The notes: generated from the letters alone by a model not told the origin. A DNA stretch of 12,729 nucleotides from JAHJFW01 sp964595075 (GCA_964595075.1 CAZQNT010000030.1:1-12729), one strand, 5' to 3'. Numbered from the stretch's first letter, positions 5,454 to 12,729 are shown. Numbers and translations are program-made.

Positions 5454-8400
5454 ATGACATTCTTCCAAACGGAAAACATCAAAACCACGGACTTCGACGC
5501 CATCCGTCTGAAGCTCGCATCGCCCGAGGTTATACGCAACTGGTCGTACGGGGAGATCACCAAGCCGGAGACAATCAACTACCGCACGCAAAAACCGGAA
5601 AAATCCGGACTCTTCGCCGAAGAAATTTTCGGACCTTCCAAAGACTGGGAGTGTTATTGCGGAAAGTATAAGAAGATTCGATACAAGGGAATCGTGTGCG
5701 ACAAGTGCGGAGTTGAAGTCACCCACTCTCTAGTTCGTCGCGAACGCATGGGACACATCGAGCTCGCCGCTTCGGTTTCGCATATTTGGTTTTTGCGCGG
5801 CGTTCCGTCGCGCATCGGAACGGTTCTCGACATGTCTGTTCAGGCGCTCGAGAAGATCGTTTACTTCGCGTCGTTTATTGTGACTGACGTAAACGAAGAT
5901 CTTCGTCTTCAGACCGTAGAACAGGTTCGAGCCGAATATAAGAACAAACGAAAATCCATCGAATCGGAATTTGCGCGCGAACTTGAAAGAGCGGAGCAAA
6001 AAACCGATAAGAAAGAACAGGAAAAAGAATTGGAGCGCATTCAGGAGTCAAAAGAGCGACGTATTGAGGAGCTGGAAGAAGATTTTTCGCAGACGGAAAA
6101 AGAATTGAAAGATCTCAAACCGCTCAAGATTTTGTCCGAGAATGAATACCACGATTTATCGCTCAAGTACGGCCATGTCTTTGAAGCCAAGATCGGAGCC
6201 GAGGGCATTGACGAGCTCATGAAAAAGATCGACGTGGAAGCCACAATCAACTCCCTTCAGGAAGAATTGGAAGATGCTTCCGAAGCGAAGCGAGACCGCA
6301 TTATTCGCCGCTTGAAGCTTTTGAAATCTTTGTGGATGCAAAAACTGGAACCTCACTGGATGGTACTAAAGGCGCTTCCCGTCATTCCTCCGGATTTGCG
6401 TCCTATGGTTGCGCTCGACGGCGGAAGATTCGCCACGTCCGACTTGAACGACCTTTATCGCCGCGTCATCAACCGCAACAACCGTTTGAAGCGATTGCTC
6501 GAATTGAACGCACCGGAAGTCATTACGCGAAACGAAAAGCGCATGTTGCAGGAAGCCGTTGACGCGCTTATCGACAACAGCGCGCGCCATTCAAAAACCG
6601 TCATCGCGGCAACCGGAAAGAAACGCCAGCTCAAATCGCTCGCGGACATTTTGAAAGGCAAGCAGGGACGTTTCCGTCAGAACTTGCTTGGAAAACGCAT
6701 CGACTATTCCGGTCGTTCGGTTATCGTCGTCGGTCCGACTCTTGAATTCCATCAGTGCGGATTGCCGAAAATCATGGCGCTCGAATTGTTCAAACCGTTT
6801 ATTATCGCCGAACTCATCAAACGCGAATTGGTGCACAACATTCGTTCCGCCAACAGATATATCGAAGCCGACCACGCGGAAGTTTGGGATATTCTTGAGA
6901 ACATAGCGGCGGACGCGGTCGTGCTGCTCAACCGCGCGCCAACCCTGCACCGCCTGGGCATTCAAGGATTCCAGCCGGTGCTCATCGAAGGTAAAGCAAT
7001 TCAGATCCACCCGATGGTTTGTCCGGCTTTTAACGCTGACTTCGACGGAGACCAGATGGCGGTTCACGTTCCGCTTACGCAAGAGGCGCGCGAAGAAGCG
7101 AGAAACATGATGCTTTCAACGCGCAACCTTTTGAAACCTGCAACGGGACAACCGGTTGCGCGTCCGGACCGCGACATCGCGTGGGGATGTTATTACATGA
7201 CTACTCTGATCGAACCGGCTGATGGGAAATTGAAAACCTTCGGTACCGCGGCGGATGCTATCTACGCCTACCAGCTCGGAAAACTCTCAATCCGCGAAAA
7301 AATCAAGACGCGGCTTCGCGTCGGAGAAGGGATTATTGAAACAAACGTCGGCCGCGTAATTCTTTCCGATCTGTTTCCGAAAGAGGTGGGATTCCGCAAT
7401 GAGATAATCGGCACAAAGCAGCTTGGTGAAATCACGCGCATGTGTTTGGAACTTCGCGGATTCGATCGCACGGCCCGCTTTTTGGACGAGGTGAAAAATC
7501 TCGGTTTTGCCTACATCACCAAATCCGGTTTCTCGTACGGCATGGGCGATCTTCCGGTACTTACGACCAAGCAGGCGTTGCTCGACGAGGCGGATAAAAA
7601 GGTTGAAGTTATCGAAGACCAGTATAAAGAGGGATTGCTGACCAAGAAGGAGCGATACACGCAGATCATCAAAGTTTGGTCCGAAGTCAAGGATCGCATT
7701 CAGAAAATTTCCAAGGAGTCGCTCGACAAGGATGGAACCGTTTTCTCCATGATCGATTCAGGCGCGCGCGGATCCGTGGGTCAGCTTACGAACGCAATCG
7801 GTATGAAGGGTCTGGTTGCCAATCCGGCCGGAGAAATCATCGAGCTGCCGATCAAATCGTCGCTGCGCGAAGGTTTGAACGTGCTCGAATACTTCATTTC
7901 TTCACACGGTACTCGAAAGGGTTTGACCGACACGGCTCTAAAGACCGCTAACGCCGGTTATCTGACGCGCCGTCTTGTGGACGTTGCGCAGGACGTGATC
8001 ATCACGTCGGAAGATTGCGGAGATACCGAAGGCGTGACGTTGACGCACGAGGAGTGTGAAGAAATCGGCGAGCCGCTTCTCACCCGCTTGCTCGGTCGCG
8101 TTACCTTGAAAGACATTAAAGATCCGGCTACCAAGAAGACGATCGTGAAAAAGGGAACCGTTATTACCGAAGAAAACCATCGTCAATTGCAGGCGCTCGC
8201 AGAGCCGTTAAAGATCGCTCAAGTAAGATCGGTTTTGACGTGCCAACTTCGTTCCGGCCTTTGCCGCCTATGTTACGGTTATGACTTGGCTTACAACCAG
8301 CTCGTGAAAATGGGAACAGCGGTCGGTATCATGGCGGCGCAGTCAATCGGTGAACCCGGAACTCAGCTCACTATGCGCACCTTCCACACCGGAGGCGTTG

Positions 8401-9383
8401 CAGGTTCGGACATTACGCAGGGTTTGCCGCGCGTCGACGAATTGTTCGAAGCTCGTCCTCCGAAGCACAAGGCGGTTATCGCCGATGCCGCAGGAAAGGC
8501 GACCGTAGTTCATGGCGAACGTCGAATGATAGAAACAGCGACAGGAGAAAAATTGCTCGACACCGAATCTGGCGGACGCGCAATTCACATTGCGACAATC
8601 GCAGTTGATTCGGACAGCCATTCGGCAAAAAGCGATACGTCAATCATGGTTAAGGACGGCGCCAAAGTTAAAGTCGGAGACGTTCTTATCAAAGAAAAGA
8701 ACGGAAACGAGACGCTTGCCGAGCATGACGGAGTCGCATCCATTACGGGCAAGAAAGTCGTGGTGACATGGGAGGGTCCGTCGGTCCGCGAACTCCCCGT
8801 CACTCCCGGTCTTCAGATTTTGATCAAAGACGGGGACGAGGTTCAAGTAGGCGATCAGCTTACGGAAGGACATCTTGATCTTCTTCAGCTCTTCCGCTTG
8901 AAGGGTCACGATGCGGTCATGCGATATTTGCTTCGCGAGGTTCTCTACATTTACGCTTCGCAGGGGCAAAAACTTAACGCGAAACACATAGAGATTATTA
9001 TTCGTCAGATGTTCTCGCGTTCATACGTGAAAGACGCGGGCGACAGCGATCTTTTGCCGGGAGAAGTGGTGGAAAAACTTCGCGCTCTCGTGGAGAACGA
9101 ACGCGTTGTCGCAGCCGGCAAGAATCCGGGAGCTCTCGAAGATTTGTTCATGGGGATCACGAAAGTTTCGCTCACCACCGAATCGTTCCTCTCGGCCGCA
9201 TCGTTCCAAGAGACGGCGCGCGTTCTAATCAACGCGGCGGTTACCGGAAAGGTAGACCGGCTCGAAGGATTGAAAGAAAACGTCATCATCGGACGCCTCA
9301 TCCCGTCGGGAACCGGATTCGAAGACGTGCACATCAAATATTCGAAAGCCAAGCCAAAGGTGGAAAAAGAAGAAGTCGCGTAA
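5454..9383 (+). CDS. rpoC: RNA polymerase beta' subunit
   Basis: Beta' subunit of RNA polymerase, 1309 residues, carrying the catalytic magnesium site. In order: the N-terminal zinc site (C67, C69, C82, C85); a long, highly charged Glu/Lys/Arg stretch at about 156-222, predicted coiled coil and longer than the corresponding part of E. coli; the rudder and bridge-associated blocks, including FATSDLNDLYRRVINRNNRL; the active-site loop NADFDGDQM (D529, D531, D533 bind Mg); the second zinc site (C855, C930, C937, C940); and the trigger loop LTMRTFHTGG with M974, R975 and H978. The trigger loop lacks the large insertion of gammaproteobacteria. The ATG lies 12 bases after rpoB, with no Shine-Dalgarno motif between, so translation probably depends on coupling with rpoB. 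No rpoBC terminator is visible; 13 bases after the TAA the sequence becomes N. Confidence 0.98.
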   Translation: MTFFQTENIKTTDFDAIRLKLASPEVIRNWSYGEITKPETINYRTQKPEKSGLFAEEIFGPSKDWECYCGKYKKIRYKGIVCDKCGVEVTHSLVRRERMGHIELAASVSHIWFLRGVPSRIGTVLDMSVQALEKIVYFASFIVTDVNEDLRLQTVEQVRAEYKNKRKSIESEFARELERAEQKTDKKEQEKELERIQESKERRIEELEEDFSQTEKELKDLKPLKILSENEYHDLSLKYGHVFEAKIGAEGIDELMKKIDVEATINSLQEELEDASEAKRDRIIRRLKLLKSLWMQKLEPHWMVLKALPVIPPDLRPMVALDGGRFATSDLNDLYRRVINRNNRLKRLLELNAPEVITRNEKRMLQEAVDALIDNSARHSKTVIAATGKKRQLKSLADILKGKQGRFRQNLLGKRIDYSGRSVIVVGPTLEFHQCGLPKIMALELFKPFIIAELIKRELVHNIRSANRYIEADHAEVWDILENIAADAVVLLNRAPTLHRLGIQGFQPVLIEGKAIQIHPMVCPAFNADFDGDQMAVHVPLTQEAREEARNMMLSTRNLLKPATGQPVARPDRDIAWGCYYMTTLIEPADGKLKTFGTAADAIYAYQLGKLSIREKIKTRLRVGEGIIETNVGRVILSDLFPKEVGFRNEIIGTKQLGEITRMCLELRGFDRTARFLDEVKNLGFAYITKSGFSYGMGDLPVLTTKQALLDEADKKVEVIEDQYKEGLLTKKERYTQIIKVWSEVKDRIQKISKESLDKDGTVFSMIDSGARGSVGQLTNAIGMKGLVANPAGEIIELPIKSSLREGLNVLEYFISSHGTRKGLTDTALKTANAGYLTRRLVDVAQDVIITSEDCGDTEGVTLTHEECEEIGEPLLTRLLGRVTLKDIKDPATKKTIVKKGTVITEENHRQLQALAEPLKIAQVRSVLTCQLRSGLCRLCYGYDLAYNQLVKMGTAVGIMAAQSIGEPGTQLTMRTFHTGGVAGSDITQGLPRVDELFEARPPKHKAVIADAAGKATVVHGERRMIETATGEKLLDTESGGRAIHIATIAVDSDSHSAKSDTSIMVKDGAKVKVGDVLIKEKNGNETLAEHDGVASITGKKVVVTWEGPSVRELPVTPGLQILIKDGDEVQVGDQLTEGHLDLLQLFRLKGHDAVMRYLLREVLYIYASQGQKLNAKHIEIIIRQMFSRSYVKDAGDSDLLPGEVVEKLRALVENERVVAAGKNPGALEDLFMGITKVSLTTESFLSAASFQETARVLINAAVTGKVDRLEGLKENVIIGRLIPSGTGFEDVHIKYSKAKPKVEKEEVA

Positions 9384-9396
9384 AATAAAACGAAAA

Positions 9397-9411
9397 NNNN
9401 NNNNNNNNNNN
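9397..9411. other. Assembly gap (15 N) between rpoC and ruvC
   Basis: Fifteen N replace the intergenic sequence directly before the ruvC start. Any ribosome binding site, terminator or promoter there cannot be seen, and the true length is unknown. Confidence 0.95.
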
Positions 9412-9414
9412 CGT

Positions 9415-9917
9415 ATGAGCCATTCTTTCATTCGCATCCTCGGCATCGATCCAGGTTTTGGCAGGACGGGGCTTGGAGTAATCGATCTTGCGGGCGGTAA
9501 TGCGACTCATGTTTGGCATGAAGTAATCGAGACTTCGAAGGAAGAGGATTTCTCCACGCGACTTATCGTTGTTAGGAATGACGTTGCAGAAGCAATCCGC
9601 CGGTTTTCTCCTCAATGTGTGGCTGTCGAATCGCTTTTTTTTCAGACCAACGTTCGAACGGCTATGAAGGTCGGGATGGCGCGAGGAGTGATCTTGCTCG
9701 CAATCGCTGATGCCGGAGTTCCGCTTATCGAGCTCACTCCCAATCAAGTTAAGCAGGGGATTGCCGGGTGGGGAGGCGCGGATAAGCGACAGGTGCAGGA
9801 TATGGTGAAGCGGCTTTTGAAACTTTCAGTCGCGCCAAAATTGGACGATGCGTCCGACGCTTTGGCGCTCGCCATCGTTGGCGGATATGCTTGGAAAACT
9901 GGTACAANNNNNNNNNN
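9415..9917 (+). CDS. ruvC: Holliday junction resolvase RuvC (3' end in gap)
   Basis: RuvC cuts four-way DNA junctions symmetrically during recombination and repair, working on junctions processed by RuvAB. The visible 164 residues cover nearly the whole family length. The four acidic metal-binding catalytic residues are present: D12 in GIDPG, E72 in VAVESLFF, and D145 and D148 in LDDASDALALAI, corresponding to E. coli D7, E66, D138 and D141. The conserved MKVGMARGV and LTPNQVKQGIAG helices are also intact. The last readable codon is at 9904-9906; the stop must lie in the N run at 9908-9917. The frame happens to continue through the N run into the next gene, but a fusion is unlikely because the next gene has its own proper N-terminus. 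The ATG at 9415 is three bases after an N run, so no ribosome binding site can be checked. Confidence 0.95.
9908..9917. other. Assembly gap (10 N) between ruvC and the galT-like gene
   Basis: Ten N hide the ruvC stop codon and any binding site of the next gene, whose ATG follows at 9922. The gap length is a scaffolding convention rather than a measurement, so the apparent in-frame join of the two genes means nothing. Confidence 0.95.
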
Positions 9918-9921
9918 GCGC

Positions 9922-10821
9922 ATGAAAAATGAAGAATCTCATCTCATTCAAGACGACATTACCGGCGACTGGATAATCGTGGCTCCAGGGCGGCGGTTTC
10001 GGCCGGACGGGATGAAGAAGCGCGGCAACGCGTTCGCTCCGAACGCAATCGAGCAGGAGAGAATTCTTGCGAAGTATGGACGCGGAGAGAATCGCATGAC
10101 CGTCGTCTCGAATCTTTTCCCGATTTTTCGTCCCGGCTCGAAAGTTAGCGGTCTGCAGGAGATAATTATTGAAGGAAAAAAGATCATGCCGTTTTGGAAC
10201 GCTTCCGTTCCAAGGATCGTCTCTTTGCTCAACGCTTTTGTAGAGCGATTTCGAGTGCTGCGCGGCGATAAGTCGATTCGTTACATACAAGGTTTTAAAA
10301 ATGAAGGATTATTAGCCGGCGCTTCACAACCGCATCCGCACTCGCAGATTTTTGCTATCTCATTTGTTCCTGAACGTCTGCGCGATGAGACCGTTCGTCG
10401 CAAAAAGGCGCTCAAGCGGCTCGGTATGACGAGTCATGCGCATGCGCTTGCGGAGGCAACGTCCGAGAGAGTCGTATTTTCAGACAAAACAGTGGTCGCG
10501 TTCGCTAATCCAACGGCGAGGTTTGCATACGAAGTCCGAATAATGACTCGCCGCCGCATTGATAACGTCACCCAGACGACTCCTGCGGAACGATTGTCTC
10601 TTGCGCGCGCCATCCATGCGCTTTTGCCGCTGATGAAACTCCGTAAGCTTTCTTACAATTTCTTTTTCCATGACGTACAGGACGAACGTGACGAGCATTT
10701 TGAAATCCGGTTCGTTCCGCGCGCGCAGATGCCGGGAGGATTCGAACTTGATGCGGGAGTGTACGTAAATCCCGTTCCGTCGGAGATAGCTGCGGATGAG
10801 TATAGGAATGTGAGAGATTAA
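9922..10821 (+). CDS. galT: GalT-like galactose-1-phosphate uridylyltransferase family protein
   Basis: HIT-superfamily nucleotidyltransferase of the GalT type, 299 residues. GalT exchanges UMP between UDP-glucose and galactose-1-phosphate through a uridylylated histidine. The signature is PHPHSQ at 137-142, with H140 the expected nucleophile (E. coli H166). Family landmarks around it include the N-terminal DDITGDWIIVAPGR, YIQGFKNEGLLAGAS before the histidines, HFEIRFVPR (H259) and the C-terminal AGVYVNPVPSE, as in archaeal-type GalT. Unusually, the CxxC zinc motif near residue 36 reads NAFAP and the later zinc histidine region reads EGKKIMPFWN, so three of the four zinc ligands of the E. coli enzyme appear absent. 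Substrate is therefore uncertain; a related sugar or adenylyl transferase is possible. The ATG at 9922 gives a normal family N-terminus. Confidence 0.85.
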   Translation: MKNEESHLIQDDITGDWIIVAPGRRFRPDGMKKRGNAFAPNAIEQERILAKYGRGENRMTVVSNLFPIFRPGSKVSGLQEIIIEGKKIMPFWNASVPRIVSLLNAFVERFRVLRGDKSIRYIQGFKNEGLLAGASQPHPHSQIFAISFVPERLRDETVRRKKALKRLGMTSHAHALAEATSERVVFSDKTVVAFANPTARFAYEVRIMTRRRIDNVTQTTPAERLSLARAIHALLPLMKLRKLSYNFFFHDVQDERDEHFEIRFVPRAQMPGGFELDAGVYVNPVPSEIAADEYRNVRD

Positions 10822-10826
10822 AATAA

Positions 10827-10971
10827 TTGTCATTCCGAGGGAAGTCGGAGCGACGAGGAATCTTCGATATGGAACAGCAAGCGTGACATTTGATCTCGTG
10901 TCGGTTTTAGTTTGAAGATCCTTCGCTTCGCTCTTCCTTCTTCGTCGGAACCCCTTCGGGGAGGATGACAA
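10827..10971. repeat. Second palindromic repeat element, TTGTCAT ends
   Basis: Bounded by TTGTCAT (10827-10833) and ATGACAA (10965-10971). The inner ends are also complementary in part: GAATCTTC on the left against GAAGATCC on the right. The right half contains CCTTCGCTTCGCTC, and CCCCTTCGGGG forms a small hairpin. The style, GTCATTCC...GGATGAC enclosing CTTCGCT-type sequence, is that of short non-autonomous repeats scattered in many bacterial genomes. It differs in sequence from the element at 1618-1706. It begins six bases after the galT-like stop. Confidence 0.65.
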
Positions 10972-10981
10972 GTTTATTAAT

Positions 10982-11026
10982 AAAAAAAGCACCGTTGCGC
11001 GACCGTGTCGGTCATGTCAGCGGTGC
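10982..11026 (-). terminator. Intrinsic terminator-like hairpin facing left
   Basis: GCACCG (10989-10994) pairs with CGGTGC (11021-11026), and an inner stem GACCG/CGGTC (11001-11005, 11009-11013) is nested inside it. On the minus strand the hairpin is followed by seven T residues (A7 at 10982-10988 on the plus strand), as in a rho-independent terminator. Nothing annotated is transcribed leftward into it, so it may stop antisense transcription. On the plus strand there is no T-run. Confidence 0.45.
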
Positions 11027-11072
11027 GGTTGAGAGTGGCGCGGGTCAAACATTTGAGGCGGAATTATCCCTG

Positions 11073-11101
11073 TTGTTTTTCCCGCATAGCCGTGTTAAAA
11101 T
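11073..11101 (+). promoter_or_regulatory. Promoter before the MBL-fold gene
   Basis: TTGTTT (11073-11078, three of six), 17 bases, then TAAAAT (11096-11101, five of six) with an extended TG at 11093-11094. Initiation near 11108 would leave a leader of about 28 bases before the start at 11136. It shares the TGN-xAAAAT form with the rpoBC promoter. Confidence 0.5.
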
Positions 11102-11135
11102 CAAGCGACTTCAAGTCATCCAGATATCATCATTT

Positions 11136-11780
11136 ATGCAGCTTTTTTGGCACGGAATGTCATCCATTCGTATAGAGGCGAAGTTCGCGGAAAAGGAATC
11201 CACGCTTCTGACTGATCCGTATTCGAATGATGCGGGTTTGCGGTTTCCACGGACACTCGCTCCGGATCTCTTGGTGCTCTCGCATCAGGACCGTTCGCGG
11301 TACGCGGTAGACGCGGTTGAGAATAAGCCGTTTATTATTTCTGATCCGGGAGAGTACGAGGTTAAGGGTTTGTTCGTTCACGGCATTCAAGACACGACAG
11401 CGGAATCTGAAAAAAACCGGCAGGTTATATTCCGTTTCGATATCGAAGGAATATCCATGGCTTTTTTGGGACAGCTGAATCGACCCTTGACCGCGTTCGA
11501 GGTCGAAGAGCTTGGCGACGTGGATATTCTTGTTATTCCCGTTGGCGGCGGCGAAACTCTTGATCCTAAAAAAGCTTCGGATGTAATTTCTGCGGTGGAG
11601 CCACGGCTGATAATTCCAATCTCGTACGATCTCCCGGGACTTAAGACCAAGCTCGCGACCGTGGATCAATTCTGCAAACAGCTCGGCGGCACTCCTCGCG
11701 AGGATATGCAAAAACTCAAGATCGCGAAAAAAGATTTGCCGGTCGACGAGATGAAGATCGTCGTTCTCGAGAGAGCGTAG
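11136..11780 (+). CDS. MBL-fold (UlaG-like) protein lacking metal ligands
   Basis: 214-residue protein with the outline of COG2220/UlaG-like metallo-beta-lactamase-fold hydrolases: an N-terminal MQLFWHGMSSIRIEAK strand, FIISDPGEYEVKGLFVHGI at about 66-84, and DVDILVIPVGGGETLDPKKA followed by EPRLIIPISY. The metal-binding residues are nearly all replaced. HxHxDH reads SHQDRSR (49-55, keeping only H50), the usual GDxGH region reads GQLNR (112-116), and the late MHY-type histidine reads ISY (162-164). Hydrolase activity is therefore doubtful, while the conserved fold suggests a retained binding or structural role. An upstream in-frame ATG at 10965 lies inside the repeat's terminal sequence and would add 57 unrelated residues, so I take 11136, which gives the normal family N-terminus and follows the promoter at 11073-11101. 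No Shine-Dalgarno motif is visible. Confidence 0.85.
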   Translation: MQLFWHGMSSIRIEAKFAEKESTLLTDPYSNDAGLRFPRTLAPDLLVLSHQDRSRYAVDAVENKPFIISDPGEYEVKGLFVHGIQDTTAESEKNRQVIFRFDIEGISMAFLGQLNRPLTAFEVEELGDVDILVIPVGGGETLDPKKASDVISAVEPRLIIPISYDLPGLKTKLATVDQFCKQLGGTPREDMQKLKIAKKDLPVDEMKIVVLERA

Positions 11781-11788
11781 GTTATAGT

Positions 11789-11878
11789 AATCACACTATG
11801 AAAAAAACTTGTTTTGCCGCGGAACTCGCTTCGCTCAAACAGTCCTCGCTTAGACAAGTCTTTTTTCATAGCGTGATT
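11789..11878. repeat. Third inverted-repeat element, 24-25 bp arms
   Basis: The left arm (11789-11812, AATCACACTATGAAAAAAAC...) and right arm (11854-11878) are reverse complements except for one substitution and one single-base indel. They enclose a 41-base centre containing GAACTCGCTTCGCTCAAACAG. It begins nine bases after the MBL-fold stop and ends four bases before the next start. RNA from either strand would fold into a very stable hairpin with U-rich tracts in the stem, so it may also work as a terminator or processing site. Sequence and arms differ from the other two elements in the window. Confidence 0.75.
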
Positions 11879-11882
11879 CGAT

Positions 11883-12386
11883 ATGACAATCCAAAACAAA
11901 TCAAACTATAAAAAAACCGCTCGCGGACGTTCTCGGTCTTCAACGGCGCCGAGTCGGATGATGCCGACGTCGCGTCTTATTTCGGCGGATGAGAAGCGTC
12001 AATTGATTCTCGCGCATTCAGAGTCCAGACAACCTCTCGATAGGCAGGCGCACATCAGCATGTGGATTGGTTTGACTGTGAGTATCGTGTTCATCGCCGT
12101 CGGTTGGATGTACACCATGGGCGGAACCATCCGGAAGTCGTTTGCAGGAGCGTCGGATCCGGCGGTACAGACGGCTATAGAAGGAGGAAAACAATTAGGA
12201 GAACAGTTGAATGAAGCAAGGGATCAGATAGGGGATATAAGCGACGGCGTTAAAGACGTTGCGGAAAAGTTGAACGCCCTGGACCAAAAAGAAAAAGACG
12301 AAATAGTTAATCGCATAGCGGACGAGATCCGCTCGACATCAACCGAGCCAGAGAGAAAAGATTTGTTTCAACCAGCTACGCAATAA
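11883..12386 (+). CDS. Single-pass membrane protein with helical tail, unknown function
   Basis: Unrecognised 167-residue protein. The first 57 residues are basic and Ser/Thr-rich (KKTARGRSRSS), probably disordered and cytoplasmic. One transmembrane helix follows at about 60-80 (MWIGLTVSIVFIAVGWMYTM). The rest (about 90-150) is a charged, amphipathic helical stretch (GKQLGEQLNEARDQIGDISD, later KEKDEIVNRIADEIR) that could form a coiled coil outside the cell. There is no cleavable signal peptide and no enzymatic motif. The ATG at 11883 follows the inverted-repeat element by four bases and lacks a Shine-Dalgarno motif; ATGs at codons 26 and 27 are alternative starts without better support. gyrA begins five bases after the stop, so the two are probably co-transcribed. 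Confidence 0.8.
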   Translation: MTIQNKSNYKKTARGRSRSSTAPSRMMPTSRLISADEKRQLILAHSESRQPLDRQAHISMWIGLTVSIVFIAVGWMYTMGGTIRKSFAGASDPAVQTAIEGGKQLGEQLNEARDQIGDISDGVKDVAEKLNALDQKEKDEIVNRIADEIRSTSTEPERKDLFQPATQ

Positions 12387-12391
12387 TATTT

Positions 12392-12729
12392 ATGCCAAAA
12401 CAGCAGCCGCTTCCAGTCATTCCGGATCCGTCAGCGATCGGAAAAGTCGAACCAAGACCGATCGTAGAAGAAATGCGCGTCGCATATTTGGACTATGCGA
12501 TGTCCGTTATTATTTCACGCGCTTTGCCGGACGTTCGCGATGGGCTCAAGCCGGTGCACCGACGTATTTTGTATTCCATGTGGCAGTCTGGCTTGCGCTC
12601 AACCGCCAAGTTTAAGAAATGCGCAACCGTGGTCGGAGACGTTCTCGGCAAATACCATCCGCACGGCGACTCGGCTGTGTACGATTCGCTCGTTCGCATG
12701 GCGCAGGATTTTTCGTTTAGATATCCTCT
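12392..12729 (+). CDS. gyrA: DNA gyrase subunit A, N-terminal part (cut by window end)
   Basis: GyrA is the DNA-breaking subunit of gyrase (A2B2), which introduces negative supercoils. The 112 complete codons visible cover the start of the breakage-reunion domain: EEMRVAYLDYAMSVIISRAL, PDVRDGLKPVHRRILYSMW and VVGDVLGKYHPHGDSAVYDS. In the quinolone-resistance region S94 and D98 correspond to E. coli S83 and D87 and are wild type. The catalytic tyrosine, expected about 20 residues further on, is beyond the window. ParC is the main alternative; the GDSAVYDSLVRMAQDFSFRYP block fits GyrA, but the C-terminal domain that would settle it is missing. The ATG at 12392 is five bases after the preceding stop, without a Shine-Dalgarno motif. 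Confidence 0.93.
   Translation, partial: MPKQQPLPVIPDPSAIGKVEPRPIVEEMRVAYLDYAMSVIISRALPDVRDGLKPVHRRILYSMWQSGLRSTAKFKKCATVVGDVLGKYHPHGDSAVYDSLVRMAQDFSFRYP

Noticed and set aside
9415..10821. A single 468-codon RuvC-GalT fusion protein
   Set aside because: The two halves are joined only through ten N; each half has its own complete family ends, and the N run is an assembly gap of unknown length.
10965..11135. N-terminal extension of the MBL-fold protein from an upstream ATG
   Set aside because: The upstream ATG lies in the terminal inverted repeat of a repeat element, the added 57 residues cross a terminator-like hairpin and the predicted promoter, and they have no counterpart in the family.
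11798..11911. 37-codon frame beginning MKKTCFAAELASLKQSS
   Set aside because: It starts within the left arm of the repeat, and its sequence is just the repeat read through.

Overview
The window looks like a piece of a Candidate Phyla Radiation (Patescibacteria, probably Parcubacteria-like) genome. This is inferred from the RpoB and RpoC sequences (short RpoB without large insertions, RpoC with a charged coiled-coil insertion and no insertion in the trigger loop), from the absence of rplJ/rplL just before rpoB, and from a metal-site-less MBL-fold protein of a kind I associate with that group. The standard genetic code fits: no in-frame TGA interrupts the large genes. Three runs of N show that this is a scaffolded assembly.

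Layout. (1) 1-486: a compact cassette of three small minus-strand genes, GC-rich, with strong Shine-Dalgarno sequences and an ATGA overlap, behind a sigma70-like promoter at 543-571. None is recognisable by family; one is a small membrane protein. (2) 487-2021: about 1.5 kb without a convincing protein gene. It holds a weak plus-strand promoter over a 12-base palindrome, then about 540 bases packed with strong hairpins (772-1303) that include a possible kissing-loop pair. I read this as a candidate structured non-coding RNA of unknown family. A mobile-type palindromic repeat follows (1618-1706), then the promoter and leader of rpoB with an attenuator-like hairpin. (3) 2022-9383: rpoB and rpoC, 12 bases apart, encoding the beta and beta' subunits of RNA polymerase. 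(4) 9415-10821: ruvC (Holliday-junction resolvase) and a galT-like nucleotidyltransferase, separated by an N run that hides the ruvC stop. (5) 10827-11135: a second palindromic repeat, a terminator-like hairpin facing left, and a promoter. (6) 11136-11780: an MBL-fold protein that has lost nearly all metal ligands. (7) 11789-11878: a third, unrelated inverted-repeat element. (8) 11883-12729: a small single-pass membrane protein and the first 112 codons of gyrA, 5 bases apart.

Functionally the plus strand is core housekeeping (transcription, recombination, topology, sugar-nucleotide metabolism). The left 2 kb is accessory in character and is where unexplained structure is concentrated. All plus-strand genes whose upstream sequence is visible lack a well-placed Shine-Dalgarno motif, unlike the minus-strand cassette. 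That contrast suggests different ancestry, or a chimeric join, for the left end.
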